64,000 bases of DNA from Zestosphaera sp. (GTDB lineage: Archaea; Thermoproteota; Thermoprotei_A; Sulfolobales; NBVN01). This document shows, piece after piece, positions 1 through 8,302 of this stretch (positions are counted from its first letter, which is position 1; each line of letters starts with the position of its first letter). The stretch spans positions 62,001 through 126,000 of the forward strand of contig JAWBSH010000001.1 in assembly GCA_038843015.1 (NCBI GenBank), given 5' to 3'. The notes beneath the pieces are model-generated. The model was given only the letters and a program-made list of their open reading frames with translations. It had not been told where the DNA came from and ran no database searches. The position numbers and the translations under genes were made by a program.

Positions 1-1655
1 TCATATATGGGTATGAGACCCGTAGGAGTCTCTACAGCTTCTACGTCGTCATGGACTCTTAACTCCATCCACTTCAACCACACTCTCTTATCTACCTTCT
101 CAGCAAGATAGTTTCCATTCTCGTCTTTCAGGAAATAATTGACGCCGTAGATTCTTGGCTTGACCTTAAGCTTCTCAGCAAATCTTAAGTGAAGCTCTGT
201 AAACTTACCTACAGAAATAGATAGGAAGTCTAAGATCGCGTAGGGGTTAAACTCTCTCTCACCCGCTCTACCTAAAACAGCGGTAGTCCTCTCTGATTCT
301 AGGGCGGCTCCCTTAGTGATTATTCCGTGCACCCAATCAAAAGATTCCTCAACAGGAGGTAACGTATCAGAGTCTCTGCCACCAAATATCATGCCGCCTA
401 TCGGGACTCCCATAGGGTCATCGATTCTTGGGTCTAAGTATTTTAAGTACCTTATTGAGGTAGTGAATCTAGAGTTCGGGTGTGATGGCACGTTATCTTT
501 GCCAGGCCACCACGCGCCAGCGTAGTTGATCCCTCTACGCGGCTCACCGACTTTACCAGTCCACCAGACCTCGCCGTCCTCTGTCAGTAAGACGTTAGAG
601 AATATGACTTCGTTTTCGGGTGAGTTCAGTATTTCGTAGATTTCAGAGTCGTCTCTGGGATTTATTCCATCAACTATCCCGAACATACCTACCTCGGGGT
701 TTGCGGCTCTCGCTATCCCGTCGAATTCTTTAATTATAGCTAGGTCATCACCAACTACCGTGTCTGACATTAGAGCTGTTGAGGTTTTGCCGCATCCTGC
801 CGGGAACGCTCCAGTAAAGTAAGTTATCCTGTCGCCAGGACCTCTAACACCAGTTATGAACATATGCTCACATAACCACCCTTCTTTAAGACCCCTATTA
901 ACGCAGAGCCTGAGTGCTAACTTCTTCAAACCCACTGTGTTGCCCGCATACTGGGTGTTAGTGCTGTATACTGTGTCGTCTTCAAGGTCTATATAGATCC
1001 TCCTCTTATCTATATTCTTGCTCCAGCCGTTCTCGTCACGTTCTCCTGCTGAGTGGAGGAATCTCATGTAATTTAGGTTGGGTCCCTGATTAACGAACTC
1101 CTCATAACATACCCTGTAGAGGATGTTCTCGCTATGAACCACATACGCAGAGTCCGTTACTTGAACCGCGTACATCGTAAAGGGAGAACTTCTCGGCCCA
1201 AAACAATAGAACGATACAAACATTTCCTTGCCACTCATTATGCCCTCAAGTATATTCTTAATTTCGTTAAGTCCTGCCGCCTTCTCGTAAGTATTTATGA
1301 GAGGTATCTTCTCCCCACTACTCAACAGTATTCTAGTATTACCTCTATCCCTAGCTAAGTCTTTCGGCCCATCAAAATGGACTGTGTGTTTAGGATATTT
1401 AGTTGGTAATTCTTCCTTATTGATGAGTGCTGCACGCCTTACATACTCGAAGTCTTCTTCACTCCCTATAGATACATAAACTGATGAAGGCTTAGTAACT
1501 TTTATTATATCAGCTATCCACTTATGAAGTTCCGGGTCGGGAATCTTCAAGAGTCTTTCAAGCATTTCCACACGCATGTGAGAACGTAAGAAGCTAAGAT
1601 AATCATAGTCTTCTTTAATCAGTCTTTCTCTACCCACACAGCTCACCACAACCAT
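1..1655 (-). CDS. pckG: Phosphoenolpyruvate carboxykinase (GTP), C-terminus beyond window
   Basis: Reading the minus strand from an ATG at 1655 gives an uninterrupted frame running off the window at base 1 (about 551 codons; the family is about 600 residues). It would interconvert oxaloacetate and PEP plus CO2 using GTP, in gluconeogenesis. The GTP-class kinase-1 P-loop appears as FPAGCGKTS at about residues 281-290 (bases near 785-810), in the Cys-containing form typical of GTP rather than ATP enzymes. The N-terminal HTVHFDGPKD and RDRGNTR stretches also fit. An A/T-rich TATA-like stretch lies about 20 bp upstream, so the message may have little leader. The C-terminal part is not visible. 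Confidence 0.93.
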   Translation of the reverse strand, partial: MVVVSCVGRERLIKEDYDYLSFLRSHMRVEMLERLLKIPDPELHKWIADIIKVTKPSSVYVSIGSEEDFEYVRRAALINKEELPTKYPKHTVHFDGPKDLARDRGNTRILLSSGEKIPLINTYEKAAGLNEIKNILEGIMSGKEMFVSFYCFGPRSSPFTMYAVQVTDSAYVVHSENILYRVCYEEFVNQGPNLNYMRFLHSAGERDENGWSKNIDKRRIYIDLEDDTVYSTNTQYAGNTVGLKKLALRLCVNRGLKEGWLCEHMFITGVRGPGDRITYFTGAFPAGCGKTSTALMSDTVVGDDLAIIKEFDGIARAANPEVGMFGIVDGINPRDDSEIYEILNSPENEVIFSNVLLTEDGEVWWTGKVGEPRRGINYAGAWWPGKDNVPSHPNSRFTTSIRYLKYLDPRIDDPMGVPIGGMIFGGRDSDTLPPVEESFDWVHGIITKGAALESERTTAVLGRAGEREFNPYAILDFLSISVGKFTELHLRFAEKLKVKPRIYGVNYFLKDENGNYLAEKVDKRVWLKWMELRVHDDVEAVETPTGLIPIY

Positions 1656-1719
1656 AATACTCAAATTCATTATTAAAGATATCTGTACTTAACAATTTTA
1701 AAACGTCTGAAGTGTCTTT

Positions 1720-2217
1720 TCAGGGACTTACGTTAAATGGTATTTCGAGCAACTTCTTAGAAGCTCTAAATCTTGGTTTTTCTAATACTATACTACCAAT
1801 AAATCTTGTTGATGGTAAGTGTTCTTTATTACAGGCGTTTATGTTCCAGATACTCCCGTCTACATCATACACTATAACGAGAGTTAACTCCTTAACGTCT
1901 GGAGGTACTGGAAACAAGTCATATATTACATTACCGTAAGTTTTCTCAGCTTCTGTCCTTAACATAGTTTTAACCTCAACACGTAGGTCTTCTAAGACTT
2001 TCTTATTCGCTAATTCTTCAATTTCCTTAACTTGCTCGTCACTAGGTTTTGTTGGGCAGGTCACAGTTAGCCTGCCGTGCTTGCCTGAAACATAAGTTGA
2101 TGCAGTCCATAAAGAACCCTCACCTAAGACTCTGACTACAGCTCCTTTAAGAACGTGGAGGGCAGTGTGAGTTCTCATTTCGTCTGAGAATACCTGGCAC
2201 TCCAGTTCTGAGGGCAC
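1720..2217 (-). CDS. alaX: AlaX-type alanyl-tRNA editing protein (trans-editing hydrolase)
   Basis: A 165-residue stand-alone second-additional-domain protein related to the AlaRS/ThrRS editing module, expected to deacylate mischarged Ser- or Gly-tRNA-Ala. The zinc ligands are recognisable: HxxxH at H17/H21 in the stretch MRTHTALHVLKG, and C129xxxH133 in ACNKEHLPST near the C-terminus. The length fits the short AlaX class, with no N-terminal tRNA-binding domain. The start could instead be the Met at residue 14, but that leaves little before the first His. The gene stands alone upstream of pckG with a 64-bp gap. Which aminoacyl-tRNA it edits cannot be read from the sequence. Confidence 0.8.
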   Translation of the reverse strand: MPSELECQVFSDEMRTHTALHVLKGAVVRVLGEGSLWTASTYVSGKHGRLTVTCPTKPSDEQVKEIEELANKKVLEDLRVEVKTMLRTEAEKTYGNVIYDLFPVPPDVKELTLVIVYDVDGSIWNINACNKEHLPSTRFIGSIVLEKPRFRASKKLLEIPFNVSP

Positions 2218-2309
2218 GACTGCATCACCATCTCTTAATTAGTCAGAGATCTTAATTTAAAACCATAAAGTAGCATACGTGTGAGAGCCCATCCCTAACA
2301 AGTCATGTT

Positions 2310-3437
2310 TTATGTGGAGCGAGTCGGTCTCATCTGGTGTTCTATGAAGCTCATTAAGAAAACTATCGCGACTATCAAGACAGATATTAAAGCAAAGACT
2401 TGAATTAAATTATACTCGTAAAGTACATCAACTATCTTATCTGCAGGATAGACAGCAATTACTTCTATTAAGTTTAAGACGTATCTCGCTAATAAAACTG
2501 TAATTAATATAGCTACTACATCTCTCCAAACCCTGATACTCTTCTTAAGGACTCTACTAATCAACCTTCCCGTAAATAGTATTGAGGCTGAGAGTGCTAT
2601 GAAAGGCACTATCACTTCAGCGTATAACCTAATAGATAGCGGGTCGTAAGAGAAGTCGCGTGAGGCTGCTGAAACTAGCGTGAGAGCAGTGCCCACGGCT
2701 AGAGAGAAGATTGCTAAGATTCCTGAAACCCTATATATTGATGACTGTCTCCACTTCCTCAATATAACTTCATGAATCTGAAAACCCCTGATCAAGAGAA
2801 ACAAACCTAAAAGACCTACTAGCACTTCCCACACGTATATCGAGAGGGGAGTTAGAGACAGTAACGCGAAAACTAGCAAGAGGATGCCTGGTATTCCAAG
2901 GATAATTTTAGAGAAACGAGGTTCTTCAATAGCCTTCCTCAAGTACCTACCTAACAAAATATACGTTTCTTCTACACCCCTAAGCTGCTCTATGACCACT
3001 CTCTCAAGAGCTACGATGTTAACTATGTTCTGAATAACCGGTATTATTAACTCGTCCTCAGCACTGTCTAAAACCAAAATAAAGTCTCTACTACCTAAAG
3101 TACTCACTAAGTATTCAGTCTGCGTTCTGAGTTTTTTGCCAGCCTCTACGTGACTCCCAGGATGTCCAGAAATTATAGCGACCTCAACTTCCTCCCCCTT
3201 ATCTTTAAGATTCGAATATACTGAGAGAGCATGAAACAAAACGTTGAGGTCTGAGTCATCAGGTCGTAACATACCAAACCTGACAGAAGCACTAACCACG
3301 TTCTCATAGCCAATAATAGGAGTCTCAAACCCACTCAACGAAATATCGTCGTCGTAATCGACAGCAACAACCACTAACTTCGACAACCTAGCCCCCATTA
3401 AGATTACTACGCATCCTAACGTAATAAATAAGAACAT
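2310..3437 (-). CDS. DUF373 family archaeal membrane protein
   Basis: A 375-residue protein with a soluble N-terminal half and about six hydrophobic spans in the C-terminal half (roughly residues 175-365). The N-terminal acidic signature VAVDYDDD, followed by a PIIG stretch, is characteristic of archaeal DUF373. The function of that family is unknown. A second start, MGARLSKL at residue 14 (base 3398), would remove a hydrophobic leader and place the acidic motif closer to the N-terminus, as in most members; I regard that start as at least as likely. It is flanked downstream by alaX and upstream by insertion-sequence debris, so the context gives no functional clue. Confidence 0.75.
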   Translation of the reverse strand: MFLFITLGCVVILMGARLSKLVVVAVDYDDDISLSGFETPIIGYENVVSASVRFGMLRPDDSDLNVLFHALSVYSNLKDKGEEVEVAIISGHPGSHVEAGKKLRTQTEYLVSTLGSRDFILVLDSAEDELIIPVIQNIVNIVALERVVIEQLRGVEETYILLGRYLRKAIEEPRFSKIILGIPGILLLVFALLSLTPLSIYVWEVLVGLLGLFLLIRGFQIHEVILRKWRQSSIYRVSGILAIFSLAVGTALTLVSAASRDFSYDPLSIRLYAEVIVPFIALSASILFTGRLISRVLKKSIRVWRDVVAILITVLLARYVLNLIEVIAVYPADKIVDVLYEYNLIQVFALISVLIVAIVFLMSFIEHQMRPTRST

Positions 3438-3519
3438 ACCCCCATAAGCACATAAACGAACAAGTCATACCTAACCGTTGTGGGATTTATAGATTTTTAT
3501 CTCTTCCCTCTCACATCTA

Positions 3520-3981
3520 TTATTTGAGGCTCATAGAGGGCTTTCGGGGAAGGGGGTAACGTTCTAAATACTTGAAGCCGAACATCGCTAGCCTATCCTT
3601 AAACCCGATGACAATGGCTCCAATTTCTTTCCTCTCAACCATGTCGAAGAGCTCGCTTAGCTATTTCCTGTTTTTATTAAGACCACTTGCTACGTCCTCC
3701 AAAATCGCAACGACTTCGTAGCCCTTTAATTTTGCGTAGTCTAACAAGGCTTACCTCTATCTCTCTAATTATTTTCTTTGTTGTTTTTGATCACAAGAAA
3801 CAAGCATATACTACAGCTCTCTTTCTTACGTTAACTTCCTTTATTCCAAGGAGCCTTTTCAGCTCACTTTCAGGTACTCTCCTCCTACCTCCCAACAATT
3901 AATGCGTCTTATCTTACCTTGCTCATTTCAAATCTAGAGTCGTCTAACGCTGACACTGAGGACCCTACTAGCCTCTTTCAT
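3520..3981 (-). pseudogene. IS607-type serine recombinase (TnpA), degraded
   Basis: Minus-strand translation in pieces recovers the IS607 recombinase plan. There is an N-terminal MerR-like start (MKEASRVLSVSVRRL, then GKIRR), then GRRRVPESELKRLLGI, then VVYA (normally followed by RVSS), then DYAKLKGYEVVAILEDVASGLNKNR. The last piece is ELFDMVERKEIGAIVIGFKDRLAMFGFKYLE. Lesions include stop codons after RRL and after the VVYACFL piece, a stop after KNRK near base 3660, and at least two frameshifts. The nucleophilic-Ser segment (ARVSS) is destroyed. No tnpB follows it downstream. The element is dead and its partner gene has been lost. Confidence 0.8.
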
Positions 3982-4070
3982 CGTATAATGCTTCTCTATG
4001 CTAGTTGAGATAAAACTATGAACGTCTATAAAAATCTATCTATTTGAGAGCTGCTGTCAACCCTAGCAAC

Positions 4071-4080
4071 ATTTATATTT
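4071..4080 (+). promoter_or_regulatory. TATA box for tRNA-Ser
   Basis: The A/T run atttatattt is centred about 39 bp before the mature tRNA-Ser 5' end. With the usual 25-27 bp to the start site this leaves a short 5' leader. No other candidate lies between the IS607 pseudogene and the tRNA. Confidence 0.5.
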
Positions 4081-4114
4081 CTGCTTAACACACTTAATGT
4101 GAGATTGCCGTGAA

Positions 4115-4198
4115 GCCGGGGTGCCCGAGCGGTTAAGGGGCTGGCCTGGAGAGCCAGTGGGCTTCGCGCCCGCGCGGGTTCGAATCCCGCCCCCGGCG
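4115..4198 (+). tRNA. tRNA-Ser(GGA)
   Basis: The acceptor stem GCCGGGG/CCCCGGC, D arm, a 5-bp anticodon stem CTGGC/GCCAG around the loop CTGGAGA (anticodon GGA), a long variable arm typical of class II serine tRNA, and a T arm with GGTTCGAATCC are all present. Discriminator is G. Only CC follows, so the terminal A of CCA is not encoded. No intron. Confidence 0.96.
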
Positions 4199-4258
4199 CC
4201 TTTCACAACTGTTTCGGGTCTCATAAAGATTTAATAAAGGTTTTAGGTTTAACACTAA

Positions 4259-4402
4259 CTCACTTATATCGTTGGAGATATTGCCCAGGATGTGGGGTTT
4301 CCACACAGCTGTGAGCCCAATGAAGGTGGGCTGTGGGTTGAGGTCACCCCGAACAGGTGGAGACTGATGACAAGACCTCTACTAAGGCCCCGCGAAGCCT
4401 GA
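4259..4402 (+). pseudogene. tnpB 3'-tail-like relic / structured RNA candidate
   Basis: A GC-rich island in AT-rich DNA downstream of tRNA-Ser. The frame open from 4259 to the TGA at 4400 reads ...AQDVGFPHSCEPNEGG..., resembling the variable tail that ends IS200/IS605-type TnpB proteins. Two other islands in the window (9859-9915 and 26043-26153) share the (D)-L/V-G-F/V-P start. The island folds well: GAGCCCA pairs with TGGGCT around 4312-4336, and GAGGTC (from 4340) pairs with GACCTC (to 4379), enclosing a CACC/GGTG helix. No upstream TnpB body or zinc motif remains. It could be an omegaRNA-type remnant or an unrelated ncRNA. Confidence 0.4.
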
Positions 4403-4539
4403 GGATTAACATCAGACAATGCGAAATCCGAGCCCCTCCTATTAGATTACCCTTCAACAATATAACACTCTCAAAACTCTTGACTGCTGAGAACTAAGAG
4501 TGTCTTAGTAGCTAATAATTAAAGCTAACGATCGCATCC

Positions 4540-4560
4540 GAAAGTCCCGCCCTAGAAGGC
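4540..4560 (+). repeat. Degenerate IS605-type right-end hairpin (copy 1)
   Basis: GAAAGTCCCGCCCTAGAAGGC resembles the start and 5' stem of the terminal sequence that follows tnpB in IS200/IS605 elements, and matches the better copy at 4700-4734 in its first half. The 3' stem is eroded. Confidence 0.4.
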
Positions 4561-4699
4561 AAAAAGCAGGAATATTTAGTAGGAACACCGTTTGACCTTA
4601 AGTATTCGTTTTGTTAATTTAATGTGTGCTTATATTCGAGGCTAGGAAACTCCTCTTTCACTTATACTCTCTACAGTTGTTTTCTTAACTTTACAATTC

Positions 4700-4734
4700 C
4701 GAAAGCCTCGCCCTTTAGGACGGGGAGGAGGTCA
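4700..4734 (+). mobile_element. IS200/IS605-type right end, adjoining the cbf5 stop codon
   Basis: This reads CGAAAGCCTCGCCC, then TTTAGGA, then CGGGGAGGAGGTCA: the widespread right-end hairpin plus GGAGG-TCA terminus of IS200/IS605-family elements, in the orientation expected for a plus-strand tnpB that is now gone. Its last three bases (tca, 4732-4734) are the complement of the TGA stop of cbf5. The insertion therefore reaches exactly to, and may have supplied, that stop codon. No transposase ORF is attached. Confidence 0.55.
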
Positions 4735-5853
4735 GTAGCGTTTCTTCCAGAGAGGTGGGTACGTACCTCTGTTCATGACTACCCTCTGGGTTTTCGCGAA
4801 TACTCCCTTCCGAGTCTGTAGTGCTTCTTCTGTATGCATTTGAGCAGTCCCTATAGCTACTAACTCTCCTTTCAATGAGAATATAGCTACAGAGTCTCCC
4901 TTTCTTATTTTTTCGTGGATTATCGAGATGCCGGGCACGGCTAAGTCTGCTCCGTAAGTGATCGCACTAACAGCTATGTCGTTTATTATTACTTTAGGCA
5001 AGTGTGAGACTATATACTCACCAGGCTTTACTGCCTTCATTAATAGAGTCGCGTCTCCCTTGTTGCGCCATAAATACACATACTCAGATAACTCATGCAT
5101 TTTGATTAAATCAACGTCTTCTTTGAAAGGTCCGGCTCTAATCCTCCTCAACTCACGCATGTGAGCGCCAATGCCCAGTATGTCTCCCATGTCATGTATT
5201 AACTTGCGTACGTAAGTCCCATGCTCGCAACTTACTCTAAGTAACACGTATGGATACTCATACTCTAAAACTTCTATGTCTAGTACTTCTCTAACTCTGA
5301 GAGTCCTCTTGACTGAAGACCTAACAGGGGGTTTCTGGTATATTTTACCCTTAAACAGACTCACTACTTCTTTTAAAGTCTCGGCGGTGACTTCCTTATG
5401 CAGTTGCATGACAGCGACGTATTCCTTACTCGACTGCATTAAGAACTTAACAAGTTTTACAGCATCTCCTAAAGCGATAGGAAGTACTCCCGTAACTTTC
5501 GGATATCCCCGCCCCCATCAAGAGTCTTAGATCAGGGGCTCTAGGGTGCCGCCATGTCCCGCCTTACTTAATCCAAGAATCTCCTTAATCCAAGCAACGA
5601 CTTCATGGCTTGTTGGTCCTGGAGGCTTGTCTAGGTTTATCACCCCAAATTTAAGTAGCTCTACTAAAGACCTCTCCTCAGGAGACTTACCGTACTCGTA
5701 GCTAGTAGAAGACTCTTTAACCAAGATATACGATCTCTTAATACCTGCAAACTCATCTAACTTCTTAACAAACTCAACCCCCTTAAGCAATCTTAAACCC
5801 CCTAACCCTATTACATTAAACAAGTTATTAACTAGATCGTGTAGAACCAGCAC
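4732..5853 (-). CDS. cbf5: tRNA/rRNA pseudouridine synthase Cbf5 (dyskerin), split by an mRNA intron
   Basis: Catalytic subunit of the H/ACA sRNP, also able to make Psi55 in tRNA. Exon 1 (5853-5541) encodes the N-terminus with KPPGPTSHEV and the catalytic loop beginning GHGGTL. Exon 2 (5504-4732) starts PKVTGVLPIALG and includes RVSCEHGTYVRKLIHD and the C-terminal PUA domain. Read unspliced, the frame ends at a TAA after GTLEPLI, and the second part would be an isolated fragment. Removing 36 nt (5505-5540) restores GTLDPKVTG and a 361-residue protein, close to the family norm. It is the last gene of the ribosomal cluster, 30 bp after rpl14e. The exact N-terminal start is uncertain, since about 40 residues precede the first strongly conserved stretch. 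Confidence 0.93.
5505..5540 (-). other. Archaeal BHB-type intron in cbf5 pre-mRNA (36 nt)
   Basis: The minus strand folds as a bulge-helix-bulge. The central helix is CCCT/GGGG, the 5' bulge AGA, the intron-side helix GCCCC/GGGGC and the 3' bulge ATA. Cutting each bulge after its second base joins ...CTAG to ATCCG..., giving T-L-D-P-K. The junction falls inside codon 105 (G|AT), the catalytic Asp of the TruB/Cbf5 family. Unspliced RNA encodes Glu there and terminates three codons later. The exon-side helix is weak, so this is a relaxed BHB. Processing would need the splicing endonuclease and a ligase such as the RtcB encoded at 18.6 kb. Confidence 0.85.
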
Positions 5854-5883
5854 TAAATACAGTGATAAAACTTCTGAAGCATG

Positions 5884-6222
5884 TTAGGCTCGTTTTGCTA
5901 TAGTTGCTTGACTTTTTACGTATAGTAATTCTTTAGTAGTTATTTTTACTCGTTCCCTCACATAATGTTCTAGGTCACTATCTTTTAATGCTTGTAGAAC
6001 CTCTTCGTCAGTAGCTCCATTCCTAATATTTATTTTCTTGTCCGTAGGTTCTATGTGATTCACGTTAACCTTTCTACGCTTAACACCTGAAACACTCTTA
6101 GGACCAGTCACTAAAACGAAGTTTTCATCAATTATATCAACTATGACACACTTCCTCCCAGCTTCCCTACCACGTAACTTCACGCATATCCTACCAACCT
6201 CAATAGCTGCCAAGCCAATCAC
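5884..6222 (-). CDS. rpl14e: 50S ribosomal protein L14e (eL14)
   Basis: A 112-residue large-subunit protein with the SH3-like KOW fold: the N-terminal EVGRICVKLRGREAGRKCVIVD and the FVLVTGPK..GVKRRKVNVNHIEPT stretch are diagnostic. It lies between cmk (78-bp gap, perhaps with an internal promoter) and cbf5, the standard archaeal order at the end of the spc cluster. Only the N-terminal KOW unit and a short helical C-terminus are present, as expected for archaea. Confidence 0.95.
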   Translation of the reverse strand: MIGLAAIEVGRICVKLRGREAGRKCVIVDIIDENFVLVTGPKSVSGVKRRKVNVNHIEPTDKKINIRNGATDEEVLQALKDSDLEHYVRERVKITTKELLYVKSQATIAKRA

Positions 6223-6300
6223 CCTTATAGGGCCTAGTAGAATTACTGAAGACCCTTTTTAAGTGTTTAATAATTAAAGCCCTCGTTCTAGATGTGGGGT

Positions 6301-6858
6301 TCAACACAGAGTCTTTAGTTTCAGTTCAATAGCTTTTTTAGAGATCTCGAAAACTTCCTCAGCGTTAAAGCTGGCTGTGTTTATCACTAAATCAAAACTT
6401 CTTAAGTCTCTGATGTCTATGTCGTAGTAGGTCTTGAATCTCCTTCTCTCAGACTCTTCTCGCATTCTCAACTCTCTTAACGCATCTTCATAGCTCTTGC
6501 CGTCTCTCTCAGCTATTCTCTTAGCTCTCACGTCCTCGGGTGCTGTAAGGTATATTCTGAAGTGAGCTACGTTTTTAAGTATCCATCCGGCTATGTGCGC
6601 GTCAATAACTACACACCCTTTGCTAGCCTCACTTAAAGACATCTCGTCAATCATCTTATCAATTGAGGGGTCTTCTTCAGCAATTCTCGACAACTCACTC
6701 AGCGTTAGTCCCTTCTGAGTAGCTAAACTCCTAAACAAGCTACCAGCTGAAACCATTCTTAAACCAAGCCACTCAGCTATTTTCTTTGCTAGCGTGGATT
6801 TCCCGCTTCCCGGCATCCCACTAACTGCTACGACTAACTTACATGAGCACTTATTCAA
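6301..6858 (-). CDS. cmk: Cytidylate kinase (archaeal type)
   Basis: A 185-residue NMP kinase making (d)CDP from (d)CMP and ATP. It has a P-loop GMPGSGKST at about residues 14-22, the switch LFRSLATQKGLTLSEL, a core strand CVVIDAHIAGW, and the lid segment RKRIAERDGKS with a run of Arg (ERRRFKTYYDIDI). The compact length and lack of the bacterial insert match the archaeal Cmk found between rpl34e and rpl14e, which is also its place here (10 bp after rpl34e). Confidence 0.93.
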   Translation of the reverse strand: MNKCSCKLVVAVSGMPGSGKSTLAKKIAEWLGLRMVSAGSLFRSLATQKGLTLSELSRIAEEDPSIDKMIDEMSLSEASKGCVVIDAHIAGWILKNVAHFRIYLTAPEDVRAKRIAERDGKSYEDALRELRMREESERRRFKTYYDIDIRDLRSFDLVINTASFNAEEVFEISKKAIELKLKTLC

Positions 6859-6868
6859 TAAAGTTCCC

Positions 6869-7144
6869 CTAAGAACTTCTTACTGACAGTCTCAACGCTA
6901 ACGATAAGCAAGAAGGACAGAGCACGCCACCAAAAAGCCTCTCAGGTCTCTTAGAAGACTTAGTAGTCTTTTTTAAGACGTTAGTAGATTCTGGAATTCC
7001 CCCTAACCTACTACCGCAAATCCCGCACACAGCTACGTGAGACTTAGACCTCCTATAATGAACTACAGTTCTACCGCCTGGCGTGCGTCTCCAGACCCTC
7101 CTGAGAGACCTAGACCTCACTGAAGCGCCCGACATACGCCTCAA
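6869..7144 (-). CDS. rpl34e: 50S ribosomal protein L34e (eL34)
   Basis: A 91-residue basic protein with the zinc ribbon C40xxC43...C76xxC79 and the N-terminal RRVWRRTPGGRTVVHYRR stretch typical of eL34. It lies upstream of cmk in the usual archaeal order and 63 bp downstream of the DUF106 gene; the gap may hold a start signal. Confidence 0.95.
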   Translation of the reverse strand: MRRMSGASVRSRSLRRVWRRTPGGRTVVHYRRSKSHVAVCGICGSRLGGIPESTNVLKKTTKSSKRPERLFGGVLCPSCLSLALRLSVRSS

Positions 7145-7207
7145 CCATAAATACGTTATTGCGTTTTGGTTAAAAAGTTTTGTAGGTATGACAGGAGCTC
7201 CACCCTT

Positions 7208-7684
7208 CTAAGAACTGGGTTGACTCCTGAGCAGGTCTATGCCTGCAATCCTATTATGGAGTGTTTGGTAGCCTACGAGAGTAGCTAAAAACACGAATAG
7301 TTCGTTTAAAGAACCTCCAGGATTCGAGACTATAGGCAAGTTAAGAGGTGACGGTATTGGCTTACCCCCACCATACGTTACCACGAAGAACACGTACATG
7401 TATTCCGAAATAAGCATTGAGATGAAAACACCTCCCCATAAAGCGAGTAAGTTGACTATAAAGAAGTTGCTGAGTTTCTTTCTAAGTCTTGAAGCTCTCT
7501 CTTCTAGAATCTTAGCCTTCTTCTCCTGAGGGTTTAGCGTTCTGTATTCTTTCTCGATGTTCCTCAACTCCCTAGCTATGTCAATTATCTTGAACCTACT
7601 TAACCCTAACCACCCGACTAAGTAAGACCAAGGAAGCATTGCAACCAAAACACTCATCACGTATAGCAACGTAATCATTCTCAC
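7208..7684 (-). CDS. EMC3/TMCO1-like membrane protein (DUF106)
   Basis: A 158-residue protein with three hydrophobic segments (about 3-25, 73-95 and 132-150) and a charged coiled-coil stretch (about 40-72) between the first two. This is the topology of archaeal DUF106, a member of the Oxa1/YidC/EMC3 insertase superfamily. A position straight after secY and adkA is conserved in archaea and supports a role in membrane protein insertion. Its start overlaps the end of adkA by 4 bp, indicating translational coupling. Substrates are unknown. Confidence 0.85.
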   Translation of the reverse strand: MRMITLLYVMSVLVAMLPWSYLVGWLGLSRFKIIDIARELRNIEKEYRTLNPQEKKAKILEERASRLRKKLSNFFIVNLLALWGGVFISMLISEYMYVFFVVTYGGGKPIPSPLNLPIVSNPGGSLNELFVFLATLVGYQTLHNRIAGIDLLRSQPSS

Positions 7685-8301
7685 AACCCCTTAACTAGCT
7701 CAGCTAAGGACCTGCCCGCCTCATCAGCTCTGCCTTCTTCATTCCTCACAATATTCACAGACGCTCCTACTAACGTGGCGCTAGCCACGGAAAACATTCT
7801 TATGAAACTCATGACCTCCTTAACTAACTCCACATCACTATAGTCTTTCCTGTACCTGCTTGAGTCTTTACTCTGCCTCTGTATTATTGATTGAGGGTCC
7901 GCCTCAACCACGACTATAGTGTCTGGTCTCAACTCTTTAATAACGTATTCTGGTAGACCAGGCCAAAAACCAGTAGCTGTCTTAATGACAGCATGGGTGT
8001 CTACAAAAACCACAACATCCCTCTCTGAATACTTGAGAGGTAGAGAGTCTATATATTCCCTCATCTCCTTAGCTACTAGAGACTGAACTCTCCTCTGCTC
8101 ACTTAAGGGGAGACTCCGTATTTCGTCTCTGCTCCTACATATACCTTTCTCAACCACGTACTTTAGCATGAAGTCTCCGTAATTTAGTGTCTCAACCGCG
8201 TACCCTTCATCTTCAAGAACCCTCCTAGCATGCGAGAGCACAGTAGATTTGCCAACTCCTGCTACCCCAACTACGACAACTACTCTTAACTTACCCGCCA
8301 C
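7681..8301 (-). CDS. adkA: Archaeal adenylate kinase AdkA
   Basis: Converts AMP plus ATP to two ADP. It has the P-loop GVAGVGKST close to the N-terminus, the NYGDFML AMP-site stretch, and VVFVDTHAVIKTATGFWPGLP, all characteristic of the archaeal AdkA family (about 190-200 aa). A longer frame starts at a TTG at 8343 inside secY. I prefer the GTG at 8301, because GGTGAG lies a few bases upstream and the resulting 206-residue product has the family's usual short lead into the P-loop. It follows secY almost directly, as in most archaea. Confidence 0.92.
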   Translation of the reverse strand: MAGKLRVVVVVGVAGVGKSTVLSHARRVLEDEGYAVETLNYGDFMLKYVVEKGICRSRDEIRSLPLSEQRRVQSLVAKEMREYIDSLPLKYSERDVVVFVDTHAVIKTATGFWPGLPEYVIKELRPDTIVVVEADPQSIIQRQSKDSSRYRKDYSDVELVKEVMSFIRMFSVASATLVGASVNIVRNEEGRADEAGRSLAELVKGL

Positions 8302-8302
8302 T

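Noticed and set aside
4364-4402. C/D-box sRNA suggested by CTGATGA at 4366 and CCTGAGG at 4398
   Set aside because: The box C starts with C not R, the distance to the next CTGA is about 27 nt, and C'/D boxes are missing.
4732-5853. cbf5 as a frameshifted or truncated pseudogene in two pieces
   Set aside because: The two pieces are in the same frame, the break falls in the catalytic codon, and removing a 36-nt BHB restores the exact family motif; a sequencing error or decay would not produce this.
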